64,000 bases of DNA from Pholis gunnellus (lineage: Eukaryota; Chordata; Actinopteri; Perciformes; Pholidae): positions 13,471,904-13,535,903 of the forward strand of contig OU342808.1 of the NCBI GenBank assembly GCA_910591455.2, given 5' to 3'. The position numbers and the translations under genes were made by a program. Under the pieces are notes generated by a model that made no database searches, was not told the DNA's origin, and saw only the letters and a program-made list of their open reading frames with translations. Of this stretch, positions 9,591 to 23,000 are shown one piece after another (the first letter of the stretch is position 1; each line of letters opens with the position of its first letter).

Positions 9591-12500
9591 CTCAACGTTA
9601 ACTATCCCACGTGTTATTCTTTTGAATGACATTGTTTGTTTAGTTTCATTATGTGGTTCCACAGGTGTAAAGCGGCACCACTGTAGCTTCTCTTCACAAG
9701 GAATTTTGGGAGAAAGGACGAGACATGACACTGAGGCCACAAGTTGTGGTTTAAACCTTCAGCAAATTTCAAGTGAGTTGACCTTGAGCTCAGACATTTT
9801 TTGTCAAATTACTGAACAGCTGAATGATGAAATTGCAATAGTTTGTTGTACAGCAATTGTAGAAGCAGTATAAGTAGTTGTAGCAGCAGTAAACGTAGCA
9901 TTAGTACCCTAAATTGTAGTAAAGTAGTAAAAGCAATTTTTGGAACTACCAATTGCTGTCTCCCGCTGTATCTAAAATCATGCTGTGCAGAACCAAAACC
10001 CATGAAAACCCAAATAAATGATGAAAATGCCACACTACCCCCTGGAGGTGTCACATTTATGAAAAGTGTTTCCACTGTCCTATAATCCATCTGCTGAGGG
10101 AGAGCACAGAGAGACACACACACAAGGAGAAATTGTGAGCTTGGGTTCAGCAGCAAGAGAGGAGCATAAGAAGTGAAAACCAACGTATTCAAAGTAATAG
10201 CAATTCCCAGTAGTTTCATCTTCCAGTACCATAACTAAGGCTTTGAAGTCACACAGAGAGAGGAACTAGTTTCAGAGGTTCCTAGTCCTTATGTAGGTCA
10301 TTTCGTGAAAAGGGTTTAAAGATCACAAAGGCTTTCTTGCCAAATCATAGCTGTGCTTTAGGGAGTGTCTGCTGTTAATTTTGGAGAGTAAATTACAGTA
10401 TATGGGCCTCCACATTTGTGTGTTAAATCAAGCATGAAGAAGAGGGAAGTTGTCCTTACTTTGCCCTTACACTGGGGGAGCTTCATGAAACAAGTCTAAA
10501 AACGTGTAAGACTCTCAAAGTGAGGAGTTAAGTAGGTGAATGTTTAAGATGTGATCCTGATCCAAAACCACAACTTATGTAATTCCAATTAAGCATGGCG
10601 AGTAGTCTGTTAATGACCATGGAAGTAAACATGAAGCTGATACTCCCTGCATGGTCCAAATTTGTTCAGTTATTCTTTGTGAATCGACATTCTCGAAGAA
10701 GAAATCCCAAACCCGGCCTGAGCCATGTGATCGCCTGTTCACTTCATGAATTAAGCCTGATTTGACACATAATTGTCTTGTAACTGCAGATTCATTTCCG
10801 CAAACAGACTCTGTTGTGTACTTCTACCTCTTTTTCCTGGCCTGTTATGATCCACTTGGAGAGAATCACAATTATTTAGCATGGTGGAAATTTCTCTGGG
10901 TCCTCAGGGGTGCCCTTTTGTCATTATGGATATGTTTCATGCTGGCTTGTGATTGTTTATTGGGTCTGCACCACGGTGGTAAATGGTCAATAACCAATTT
11001 CGGAGTCATACTGAGCACTATCCTCAGATAAATGAAGCCAAAGCTGTTTGTACCCATTATTTATACGTCCAAAATGCATTTGTATTTCTGTATATTTTTT
11101 TCAGTCGGACAAAACTATAGATATTAAGCTAAATGACCAAAAGTGGAGTTGGGTGGTGGGGTTTGGTTTGGTGGTGTTTAATCCAGATGTTAAACGGACA
11201 GATTTTCTCCCAGGTGCAGTTGAAAGATGAACTGTTCTTTCTGTTCTCCCTAAACATGTGCTAAAAATGTGTGAAGACGTTAATGACTTATATTATAAAA
11301 GAAGCAGATGTCCCAGCCTACCTTAGTGTGGTTCATTAGGCCCCATTGTATTTTTGCATAAACACTTTCTTTTGTCATTTTTTCCAAACAAGTAGAAGAA
11401 TGATACTGGCAGAAAGATGACATCGCCACTGAAGAAAACCTGCTCTCACAAGACAAGAAGTCAAGGTACACTAGTCTGGAAATGGGAAGCGTCGCTGCTG
11501 GAAAATAAGTCGTTTTCTGTCTCAAACCAGCTGCTGGTGGGGCGGGGTTTAGAACTGGATACTGCAAGTGCACAACTTTTACCCCAAGCATAATGTTCAA
11601 GCTCCATGCTGTTATGGCCAAAGTGATACACAGATTATTCCAACAATACTTGCATTCAACGAGCAATAGGAATGATGCATGCACTTTTGCTGTAATTCTT
11701 CTTGGCAACTTAAAAAAGCCTGCAATTGTATTGGTGCACTAATTATAGTGAGTGCAATCAAATCCAATCAACACTGTTGAATCACAATCAGCTCTAGCTG
11801 TGAGAAAAGAAGCATTATTGCACTTTTGTCTCAACAAACTGTCATAGAAGGTCATGCAGATCTCCAGCTGTGATTGCAGATGTTGATATAATGGGGCTGA
11901 TTGCATGATGTGTCAGGAGCAAGCTGCAGAACAAAACAATTAAAAATGTCACATGCTAATCTCTTAATGGCATACTACTCTTACTCTACTACTCTTTCCA
12001 GAGGAGAAGAAAATATCTATTTTGTCCTGAAATTGCGATTAAGATTTCATTAGCAAGCTCATAGTATATTTTTAACTGATATTGCAAGAAATGTATATAC
12101 AGGCTATTTGGGATTACATTTCTATTTCCGTGTCAGCTTGATTGATGGGGAGCACACCTGGTCCCGCCATGATCATTGTTTTAGTTCCCTTTTCCATCAT
12201 GCTGGAGTAGATGTGAACTACCACTTCAGTGTCAATGTTACATGCTCTCACACTTTGTGACGTTCATGTGATGCCCATGTGTGTCATCCTCACCGATCAC
12301 TGGAGGACAAGACCCGCTTCCTCTTGGGTTGGGGTAGGTCCTGGTAGGTGGTAACCTGTCCACTGCCACCAGGAAGGTGCTGGAGGTGAGAGAAAAACTG
12401 ACCAGGCTCCTCACATCAGCGGCAAGGGCAGCCCTTCAGCAGCACAGGGCAGAATGACACATTCACCCCAGTTGCTCCAGTTCAGACCTCTTTAATTTCA

Positions 12501-14584
12501 GTGTTTTATTATACAAGAGTATTTTTCATATTCTGTCATATCACTTTGTCTGACTCTACACACTACCCGGGCATAGGGGAAAGATGATTAATTAACATCT
12601 TATCTCTGTCTCTCTCGTCCATGAGTGTGAGCTCTTGGGTCTTCAGGCCCAGAAGGAGCGCTCACCGAAGAAGTTGTTGTGAGATAACAGACCATAACCC
12701 CTTCTCACACAATACAGTGCCTCCATGATATTACAGTTATGCTAATGCTTTTCATGCTTCAAAGCTTAGCTCAAAACGCAATACAAATGATTTTGATCTT
12801 AGGAATCTGTGTACACATACATATAGACTCAAATGTAAATGTCTTTAATATTTCTTTGATGAAAATGTGGACAGCAGGCACAAGTTAATGACATGAAAGA
12901 ACAATATCTCTTTTATAAAAACATTCACCCAAATCTGTCTGTAAAGCCACACTGACAAATCTGGTGACAGGAGAATGAACAAGGTGAGAAACAAAAGAAC
13001 AAAGACTGTGTTTCACCCTCAGATTTACAAATGTTTTGCTATTAATTGTTGTTTTTATCACCAGTCAGAGTTAAGATAACGGAGATATAATTTACAAACA
13101 TGAAATGTCTTAACAGAATTTTGATATCAGAACTGAGGAACTCACTTTTTCAAATTGAAGTGCATGCTGATTTAGACTAAGTATAAGTCCACCATCCACA
13201 CACGGCTGGTCTACTTTATACTTGGACTCATTTTAATAAATATTTATAGGAGTGTTTTATGTCTAAAAAGTTTGTCGCTTCCTTAAAGCTGTAGCAATCT
13301 TTATTTCAGCTTTAATAATGAATCATGATGAATCCACAGAGATTCATCACCTGACCTTTCAGTCCCCTTCTGCTCTATGCAGCTTTTAAGTGTCCTTTAA
13401 CTCATAGTTTGGCTTCATAGCCCTCAACTTTATTGTTTTAATTCACTCTTCACATATATGGCTTAACCTTATTCCAAAAAAATATTGCCTCACTGAAAAG
13501 AAATTGATGAGCACTAGGAAATTAAAACAAGTTGGCCCCATTCCCCCATTGGTATGCCATTCGTTTTCCTCTACACACTGGGCAGATTGCCCATTCATAT
13601 ATACCTTCATACTTATGGATACAGAGGAGACTAGTCAAACCTTTACATTCACAAAGTGGATGGAAACAGGAGCAAAAGGAACATTTTATCTCAGTACAGA
13701 AACATTCGGAGCAGAGAATAAAACCTTGGGCTTCTGCTGTGAGGTTCCAAGGCTAACCCCTTTATTACTGTAAGTACTTGATATAGAGTGTTTGTTCATT
13801 TTGTCCACCCTCTGCACTTTTGTCTTCCATTTTCATTTACCACAGCAAGATAAAAGCAAAAAGATGCTCTCTTTCTTGAAATAGTTAAACTGCCATCAAC
13901 AACTTTCTCGTCCAGCTTGTGGTACACTTATTTTATTCTCTGCCTTTTCTTCTGCCTTCTGCCTTTTCTTCTCTTTTTTTTTCAAGGGACAACATGCAAG
14001 GCTATTAAAAAAAACATGTAAAGGCCTTACAAACATGAGATAAAAGGATCATAGAGCATCAGTAACAAGCAATCCCACATCAAATGGCATTTTATATATG
14101 GAACCATCTACAAAGTTAGCCAGATATTCCTCCAGTAGCACACATTAGGAGCTCTACATTTGTGACGGGCCAAGGTCAGGGTTCCTGCACTGGCAAAGTG
14201 ACATTTTCCTCCAGCACTGTTTTGTTTTTGGCAGTTTAGTGTTTTGTTGACCTGCCGTGAACTTGACCGAGCCTTGATGAGAGCAGAAGTGCAGCAGAGA
14301 ATGTGTTGGTAGTAATCAAGTAGTGCAGAGCAGTGTTGGAGTGAAGAATAAATGGAATGTGCGCTTGTTCCACCCGCCTGCACAGACCACATCAAAGGCG
14401 CATTGCACATGACACATGAGGGAGCAGTTGTTTTCTGTGCATGAGAAGCTGTTATTCAGAAAACAGTGTGTTGGCTTATTTGACTTGGAAGTAGGTCCCT
14501 TGTCATAAATCATATCACATCTCCTTTCTGACTATACACACATGTAGGCGCGACATGAATGATTGTCATCTCAAACAGACGTGT
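9591..14584. other. Intergenic, no gene recognised
   Basis: Contents include a GTA/GTT-rich low-complexity stretch (9840-9950), a minus-strand 136-codon frame with a signal-peptide-like start (9809-10219, see findings) and a GC-richer patch at 12290-12460 with a short basic helical frame (12341-12457). Frames at 10762-11031 and 13504-13773 have no domain. The rest is AT-rich non-coding sequence. Confidence 0.55.
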
Positions 14585-14589
14585 CAGTA

Positions 14590-15215
14590 TGTGCCATGAC
14601 ATGCACATCGAGTGACGTGATGAAGGTGCTTGAGAGGCTGGTCCTGGACCACCTTAGACCGCAGGGGAAATCATCACTGGACCCTCTGCAGTTTGCCAAC
14701 CAGCCTCATCTTAAAGTGGACATCATCCACCTGCTGCAGAGAACTCACTCGTACCTGGATTGTGCACTGTGAGAATCACATTGTTTGATGTCTGTTGTGC
14801 GTTTAACAACATCCAGTCACTGCAAATGACGGAGAAGCTGCAATGAGGGTAGACGGACATGTCTACTGTCATGGAGACGGTGCTCGATTTCAGAAGGAAG
14901 AGGACGCCTTCACAACCCATGTGTATTCTGGGAGAGGATGTTATGGTTGAGGATTACATGGACCTGGGCATCCCCATCGGCAACAGACTGAATTGGAAGA
15001 CCACTACTGAGGCTGTATATAAGAAGGGGATGAGCAGACTGTATTTCTTTACAAGGCTGAGATCGTTCAACGTGTGCAGCAGTCTGTTGTTGACAGTGCA
15101 ATGCACTTTGCTGCGGGAGCAGCATTGAAGCCGGTGACACCAACAGACTTAATAAACCAATTACGAAGGCTGGCTCCGTAATTGGCTGCAAACCAATGTG
15201 AATTTGCACATACCT
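14590..15215 (+). mobile_element. L2/Maui-like LINE relic, internally deleted reverse transcriptase
   Basis: The first part reads VMKVLERLVLDHLRP and SSLDPLQFANQPHLKVD, which is the RT finger region of fish L2-type LINEs (family pattern VMKVLERLVL.HL...LDPLQFAYQ). After frame shifts, FDVCCAFNNIQ (about 14787-14819) matches RT box A (FDFSSAFNTIQ), with its Asp intact. The sequence then jumps to VLDFRRKRTPSQP, DYMDLGIPIGNRLNWK and KKGMSRLYFFTRLRSFNVC, which lie after the catalytic FADD/YADD box. About 130 codons, including that box, are missing. The end keeps a LNKPITKAGS-like stretch. The copy is 5' truncated, frameshifted and dead. Confidence 0.88.
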
Positions 15216-15337
15216 ATACTCTCACTCTACTGCATTAAATGTAATAATTAAAAAAAATCTATGTATCTATATTAAAGTGTATTCTAATATATTTTTTCAT
15301 CGTGTTTTCTAAAGATATTCTATAAATATATATTGTA

Positions 15338-15371
15338 TCTGTCTGTCTGTCTGTCCATCTATCTATCTATA
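15338..15371. repeat. (CTGT)n / (ATCT)n tetranucleotide repeat
   Basis: About four CTGT units are followed by about four ATCT units, 120 bp downstream of the LINE relic. They may derive from its tail. Confidence 0.85.
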
Positions 15372-18300
15372 GAAAAATAAGGAGTGAGAAGAAAGCCCTA
15401 GGTGTCTAGAATATTTATTTATTTCGTACTTCTCTTCCACCCTCTAGGTAAAAATCAATGGTTGAGTCAATAATCTCCAAGCCCATTCCTAAGAAACATG
15501 CCTGTCCCCCACTTCCTCCTTACCAGGTATGCTTAGGAGGAAGGAGATCAAATCTCCAGAAGTCAAACTGACACATGGAATGACATGCCTCCTCTCCTAA
15601 TAGCTCCAACTTCCTGTGTAACTGCTTGGCTGTGATTGACAGGGAAAGTTAGGCCTTCAGTCTCAAACTTCTCCTCGCTGTTCACTTTAATTTGACATTA
15701 AAAAGGAGTTAGGAACAGTTTGGGGCTACCGCTGTGTCTAAGGTTAGACCTTATAGCTGTTTAAAGTGGTATTTATTTTTTCATCATTGTTAATCTAAAC
15801 TCAAACAACACCGGCTCCGCAAAAACATTTTTATTAACAACTCCAACTAAGAAAACATAATTATCCAGGTCTGACCAGATCATAAATGCACAAACACACT
15901 CACACATGGTCTCTTTTGACCTTTCTCTTTTTCCTGACAAACACCATTGACAATTAACAACTCCATAAACATGGTCCCACACTGTTATACCTCATTTTTG
16001 TTTTTTTCTATTTCCTTTGAGATTAACTGTTGTGCATTTGTGCAGGGAATCTGTTGTCCATTATCAATACAAACTGTGTGTACATTTGAAAAAAAATGAA
16101 ATAAGCAATATCACCAAACTATAACAAGTCTTACTTCTTGCTATGGGCTTCATTGTGCCTGTAAAATATTGTGGATTTAAGATTACCATGTAGATTTCCT
16201 GAATGGACAAGTTAAGTTCTGTCCTCAGGTGGTACTAGAGGAAAGGTAATGGGTTATCCAAAATCAATGGCAGCATGCACATTACATTGAATGCCAGTGT
16301 GCATATTGTTTGTCTGTTCTTGTGAAAATGGAGGAATGAATAGAATCTGTTGCTATGAATTACTACACTGTAAAACACAGTTTTTTTTTTATTTTTCAGA
16401 CTACTTCTGAGTGTATAATGCATGTGTCAAATGAAAAAGAATCACTCTTCAACTGAGAACATGTAAGTAGAAAACTAAATCTGACTGTAATATGGCCACT
16501 ATGACTAAACAGTTCTTGCTTCAACGTATAATATAAGTGTATTGCCGTTGTTATCTTAAGGTCAGTTAATTTAACTCACAATGAGACAAACAAAAATTAA
16601 ATTTTAGTGTTACCTTTAAAAGTTAACTTTCTTGTGCCATCAAAACACATATTTCCTGACTTTCACATACCAGATTTGAAAATTAGTATAATATGCAGAT
16701 CATTTCCAGAGCAATGTTTAACACAAAGGTCTAATCTGCCTTGGGGATTTTACAGGGATTTAACAGTCATTTACCTCCATGGATCACACTACATGATGCT
16801 AAACTGCACCAAAACATAACACAAAACAATTAAATCCATCATGACTGGCCATATATCTCCATGTAATTCACACTACTAAATCAGAATATGCAAACTGAGG
16901 CGAGAGGAGATGGAGCGACGTTGGAGGCCACTTTTCATTATGTAATTAATGCCAGTGCAGATGAATTGGCTGATTAAATGATGTTATAGTGCTGGATTTC
17001 AGGACAGCCTGTTTTATGGGAAAAGCTGACGTGAATATTTCCACTTGAAACAAATGAGTGCATGCTGTAAAATTGGATATTCATTTGAACACATTATGTT
17101 ATGGTTTTAAAAGGAAATTAATCATTTTCTAAAAGCCAGTGACTTACTGGTGAATGGTGGTGGTCCAAAAAATCAAATATAAAATGAATATTCGGTGCTT
17201 CCAGTATATAGTATACTTGCACTGCAGTTTCAATATTTAATTGTCTGCTTTCAGTACTTCAATTGAATCCAAATAAAATGTAATTTTGCACAAAGAGCAT
17301 GTGAATTTTTCCAAAAGCAAAATCTCTATTGATGTGTGTGACTGGCAAAGCTAAATGAATGTAATCATCATTAAAGCATGTTGATTTACATTCATTCAAC
17401 AACAACAACAAAGGTCCCAGGAGAGAAAACAAAAAAAACACCACAATGGCATTGCCATTTTTACTTTATTGTCTCCGATTGACACTAACCTTCTAACTGT
17501 AAACCATCATCAACAGCTGTCCATCTTTCTTTTTTTTTCAATTTTGTTTCCATGGCAGCGGGCATTGAATTGGTTCACTTGGGATAATTGGCTTAAAAAA
17601 TCGCCAAGAAAATCATTCATGCTGTGAGCAGCGTGATGTGAGATGCATGGCAGTTGACATTTCCTTTCACTGTCTCTTGTTTCTACTACTACCCTTAGTG
17701 ACCATGCAGCACACACATGTTCATGTGCAGCACACACGTCAGTGGCCCAGTTCGACATACTGTCATTAAAGAGAGAGTCATGTGAACGTGGGAGAAGGGG
17801 AGAGAAAAACAGGAGAGGGCACGATTAAAAACGCACTTTTCCTTTACAGAAGAAAAACATCTTTCATGTAATTTGTTGGTGGTGAAAACCGAGACAATAA
17901 AGATCATAGCAGACAAACATACTGCCAGTGGCTAATAGCACTGTAATTACTTTACTGTGTTCAACTCCTTTAACCCTCATTACACAAACATATTTACATA
18001 AAAGGACTACAAACTGCAAAAGTAAACTACTGTAGCAAACATTCATCATATGAAAATGTTAATTTATTTCTTCTCAAAACGTTATTAGCTATATAATTAA
18101 TGCCATCGTGCGGAAATGTATTTTCTTTAGGAAAGTTACAGTAATTTGCATATTGTGTAACATGAAGAGAAGACGAAGAAATGTGACATTACATTAATAC
18201 CATGCTTACATGCTCGTTCTTTCAAGTAGTAGCAATGAGAAAAATAATTCTGTGTAATTTAAAACATTAAGTTACATACATAACTCTAATGATCCTCGGG

Positions 18301-19779
18301 TCAGTTTACCACCTGACCCGAGGAGATCGGACCGCATTCCTCACAGAATTGGCCTCACACTGCAACAATTATTTTTTTATAGAGTGAGGAGAGAGCCAAA
18401 TTAATTGAAGGGCAGTTCCTCTTTTGCGAGCCAGTGCTCAATGTTCATTTAGATTTTTACTGCACTATAAGAACACCATCAATAATCTTTGTCGTCTGTC
18501 TGTTCACAGCAGCAGGGGTGGCACCCGGCCTGCTCTGCTGAGTTTCATTGGATATGCATCTCCACATGTGGTATGTCTGTTGGACATGCTATTCTTAGAG
18601 ATGCCATCTTGTTTTAAAAAAGGGGATTATGTGTTCTGCAGGGAGTCTCTCAGCCAATGCTTCACCTGCCATCTGACAGAACGTGCTGAATATTATTGGC
18701 TTGCTCTGAAACAAGAAAAGGAAAGAGGCCATTGCTGGTTGGATTTCATGCTGGGTGAGAACGCTGATTGGTCAGATGAATGAGCAATACATGAAAGTTG
18801 TGGCACACAGAATGGCGTTAGATGTCCTCTTCTCAGTCTAGTCTCGTTTTTTCTTGTTGGATGTGGTGTTGACATGTTGAGTTAAATGTTTCTCACAAAT
18901 GAAATATATATTTTGCCCGGGTAATGTAACGAGACTACCTAAGACTTTTTGCTCTTATATTATTATTTGGTGATAAATATTATACTGCAAAATGGCACTT
19001 CAATCACGAAATCACTGATCATTTTTCTCAAGCTTTCTGACAGGAACCAACCCTTTTCATTACCTTTTTCCAGCGACAATCCTCTTCATTCTCAGAAGAG
19101 TACGAGCGTCACAACAGCATGTTAAGACATTTGGCACTCTGAGTCAAAGGCTGCCATTGCCTGCAGTGTTCCCAAGTAAGTCAGATTCACATAAAACTGC
19201 CAAGTGACTCATCACCCTGACGCTCAAGGTGTCAGAGAAACAGAAGTAATGATCCACATCCCACAGCAAAGTGTGCGGACATGTGCCTCTGTATGCAGAC
19301 GTGTGTGTTTAAAGCTCCCTGGAAAATGGCTGTCCCTTAACTTTACTCTTGTCCTTTTGATGCGATGGAGTGTTTATGTTGCCAAAAACGTCACAACACA
19401 AGTGAACTTTATTTCCATGCAGTCTTTTGTGTGCGTAGCGATATGTATTACCTCCAGAATGTGTGTGAGCTCACTTGGCACAAACTCATTATACTCATCC
19501 CAGTGGGATGAAAAGAGAACATCTATCTATTTTTCATCATTTTAATGGTACTTTGATAAAGGATTAATCCTCTGTTCAGCTATTTTGTAAATACAACAAT
19601 AGGTAAAGCACAAGTATATTTTTGTTGAGGTCCAAAAGATAAACGTATGCCCTATAACTATCAGATTTAGAGCGCCTGGCGGCAGACTTTACCCAGCCAG
19701 CCGCATGGCTGATGACCTTTGAGTCAAGAAGGAGATGTGGGCTGCAATTTAGGGGTCTGGAATTAGGCCAAGCACCGGA
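15372..19779. other. Intergenic, no gene recognised
   Basis: About 16890-17130 looks like a candidate conserved element (ATGTAATTAATGCC, AATTAATCATTT and a GC-balanced flank). A perfect 11-bp inverted repeat is at 18294-18323. The 119-codon frame at 18424-18783 shows no domain. The remainder is AT-rich. Confidence 0.55.
18294..18323. repeat. Perfect 11-bp inverted repeat, 8-nt loop
   Basis: CCTCGGGTCAG (18294-18304) and CTGACCCGAGG (18313-18323) are exact reverse complements around TTTACCAC. The GACCCG core resembles the terminal palindromes of some fish DNA transposons, but no partner end was found. Confidence 0.9.
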
Positions 19780-20023
19780 CAAGGGGCGACAGAGCCTGCT
19801 CCATAGCTGCCCCCTCCCTCTGGAACTCTCTCCCCAAACGCATCCGAGACTGCGCCGATGTTTCCATGTTCAAATCACAAATCAAAACTCACCTTTTCAG
19901 AGCTGCTTTTAATGTGTGACGAATGTTGTGTGTTCTATATTTTTAGTGTATAGCTTTTTATGATGATTTTAATGTTTGTAAAGTGTCTTTATTTTGAAAA
20001 GTATTTTGCTCTATAAATAAAAT

Positions 20024-20056
<33 letters not shown>
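19780..20056 (+). mobile_element. LINE 3' end with (ATT)n tail
   Basis: One frame (to TGA at 19917-19919) reads APSLWNSLPKRIRDC and MFKSQIKTHLFRAAFNV. This is the C-terminal motif P.LWNSLP..(L/I)R.....FKS.LKTHLF found at the end of many fish L2/CR1-type LINE proteins. It is followed by a short AT-rich 3'UTR, a typical CTATAAATAAAATG end and an (ATT)n tail (20025-20056). The insertion is on the + strand and truncated at the 5' side; sequence back to about 19680 may also belong to it. Confidence 0.8.
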
Positions 20057-23000
20057 GGCTAACCTATTGATTGTTTTTACAAGAAATGCCCACACGGTTA
20101 ATGTTTACGGTAAATGCTCCCAACTGTAAAAACTGCACCTGTCAAAACACAGTATAGGACAAATGAAATCTCGCCACACACAATTTAAAATCAGTTCAAT
20201 ATTAGTCTTTGATTTAAGAACTTTCACAAAGTACACAAATGGACATAAAGATTATGGTTTCATCTAGTACCTTCCAAACTAAAAATGGCATGTGGTTAAA
20301 ATAGAATTAACCAGACGCTATCAGCAGTCTGCAATCTCTGATCACACAAAGTACCCTGGATAATAGTCTTGAGCCCCTTGGAGACCAAGGTCAATCAACC
20401 TTGTAATGTGAAAGGGAAGTATAGAAATCCAGAATGAAATGGAGGGCGGAGTCATTTTGACTTCTGGTCTCACATGGCACTAACTATTGCTTCTCTGGCA
20501 TCACGTCTGCAGGGCGAACCAGTGCATGTAGCAGTGATTATTACAGTAGGAGTCACTTAGATGTTGTGTTAAGGTTCTCCGATGAAGCAGTTTGACATTA
20601 CAGTTCTTCTCTTTGGCTCATGTGTTAGCATTCTCTAAACTAGGTGCAATCGCCACAACCGTTTCATGGGACATCCCAAGTCTACGGCATGTCTGCAAAA
20701 GGTTGTAACTCACCCAAAACATTTCAGTCATGCTTTAAAAACCTAGTTATTGTGTCAGTAATTTGGCCAATGCCTACAAAAGGAAAATGTGTTCTGTCAT
20801 CGTGTGAGCTATGCAGGTGAAAATGATTAGAGACATTTTCAACATGGCAGTCAACGAATGTTTCTTACATACAAATATACAAATGAAATGTAAAAACCTG
20901 CAAACCTCCTTGACATAAGCAAAGCCCTGTCGTAGATATTTATGGAATATAAATGAATGTGTAGATTCTGATAATTGAAAGGATCATTTTGTGTGTGATG
21001 GCTCAAACGATGAAATAACGCTTAGAAGTTGTGAAGAAGAGGACAATTTCACTGAGAATCACCTCATCAGTTTTGAACAGTAAGCCATGTGCAAGTGGTT
21101 ATTGTGCAAATGGAAGATAATTCTCGTTTGCACATGTGCCAAAACATATGCAATGAATGAGAAATTCAAATCAGTTTTGAACAACAAATTAATTGTATTT
21201 GATTTTAACTCATAGTTTTTAAAAAGAAAATATCACTAGAGAATTGAGTGAATGAGAAAAACTGTAATTCAACAAGACGTTTAACAGCTCAAGAACTGAG
21301 CAGATTTCATTTCACTCAGACAGATACATGAGAGACCTTTGACAAGCGACATGTGACGGGAGAATTTAGCCCTTGGGTGTATTGCCAATACGGAGTGACA
21401 AAGACGGTGTTGATGCAGACAGCACTCCAATGCCTTGTAATGCATTTTGCTTGACAAAAGAATGCAAAGAGACTGTGTCTGTCACAGGTTGCTCTCTTTG
21501 GACCAAAAGCATAAAGAGACCTATCACGCTCATCTCCCTGCAGGCTCACCTTGATCGTCTTTCCATTTGTTAACCAGTAGGGTTTGACAGCATCTTTTGA
21601 CAATTGCATTGTTTGAAATCAAATGGAAAATCCAAAATGAACATTGTGTTCTACATCTGTGTGGAATTATGCATTAGTGAAATGTCACAAATCTGTGACA
21701 TGCACACTGAGGAGAGGAGAGAGAATTGTTTTGTTTTTTTTGCAATAATGTCAAGGTCACAATATGTCACTGGCCCTGTCAAAGAATATATATTAAAAAT
21801 CGGTGTTTGTCCACTTCTTTTTACTGTTAACTATCCACTTAGTTGTACAAATAATATCAGCATCAAATCTCTGTTGAATAAAGAATATTTTGCTCTAAAA
21901 GTGGACGTAACTAATCCCACTAACCGCATGTTTTTCATTCCAGTTATGCAATGGTTGTATTCACCTTTATGGTGGCCTGTAGGGTGTAATGGTTCTGGCA
22001 TCAAAACATCGAGAAAGTGGAAGCACTGGACAGGACAAGTAGGCCACTTCAGCAGGATGTTTGTTTAGCTATTACAAGCTTTACTGTATCCCCACAGCAG
22101 GTGACATCTCCCCCCTATTTCACTGGAATACTGAAAAACACAGGGTTTTAAAAGCTCAACCCTCTCTTTCCTCAATGCTTAATGTCTGTTTGAAAATAGA
22201 AACACACAGAGGACAGCTATGATGTCATGTTTTTCCACGTGCCTGCACTGGGTGACTCATCCCAGGCTAAAGACCCATTTCCTGTCATTAATCTTGAGGG
22301 GAAAGGTGATTACAAGGAGACACAGCATATGACGATAATGTCCTCCTGTTTCCCAAATGCCACACAGTAATGAGAACTGACGATAATCCTTCATTGCTCT
22401 GATTCCTTGTTGCAAAGAATAGGCAGCTAACATGTTAATAAAGTGCCAAAAGACACGATTAATTTTTCATCCACTCTTGATTTGCCTTTCTGGATGTCCT
22501 GAGGTTCTACGTTGACTTAAGCTCTGTTTCTGCTTGATGACTCAATGCCATGATGATAAGATAAATGTATGCATCATCTTATATAACAGTTGATAAAGAA
22601 CGTCAACTCTATATGGTCTGTAACATAGTCTATTAGTATTCTCCAAAAAATGTGGGAATTGTATTGCAATGTATTAAACCAGCCCCTTTGAATCTTTTTT
22701 GATAGAAAAATGTGGGTCTTGAGTCGTATTTAAGTTATTTAAGTCTTATACTTAAAATAAATAAAGTGTACTTTAATTGCCTCATCTGAATTCAGTACAC
22801 AGTGTTCCTTCTGAAATAAGATATGAAATTGTTCAGCATGCAGTTGATACGGCCATACTGGCAGCAACCAATTACAGAATGAAATAAAGCGGCAGTAAAA
22901 AAGAAAACACGCAGATGCATACAGATACTTTTTACTCTTAACTGCTGCGATTATGTTGTTATATGCAGCATCCTATTTTGTCTTTTATACACACACACAC

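Noticed and set aside
13504..13773. Two overlapping plus-strand frames
   Set aside because: They occupy the same bases in different frames with no domain or codon bias in either.
18294..18323. Helitron 3' terminal hairpin
   Set aside because: No CTRR end within the expected distance after the hairpin and no Rep/helicase sequence.
18424..18783. 119-codon plus-strand frame
   Set aside because: No family match, no supporting splice pattern; within the chance range.
21604..22068. Longest open frame in the window, 154 codons on the plus strand
   Set aside because: No domain, no codon bias, no splice or promoter context; a frame of this length is roughly what chance gives in 64 kb of AT-rich DNA read in six frames.
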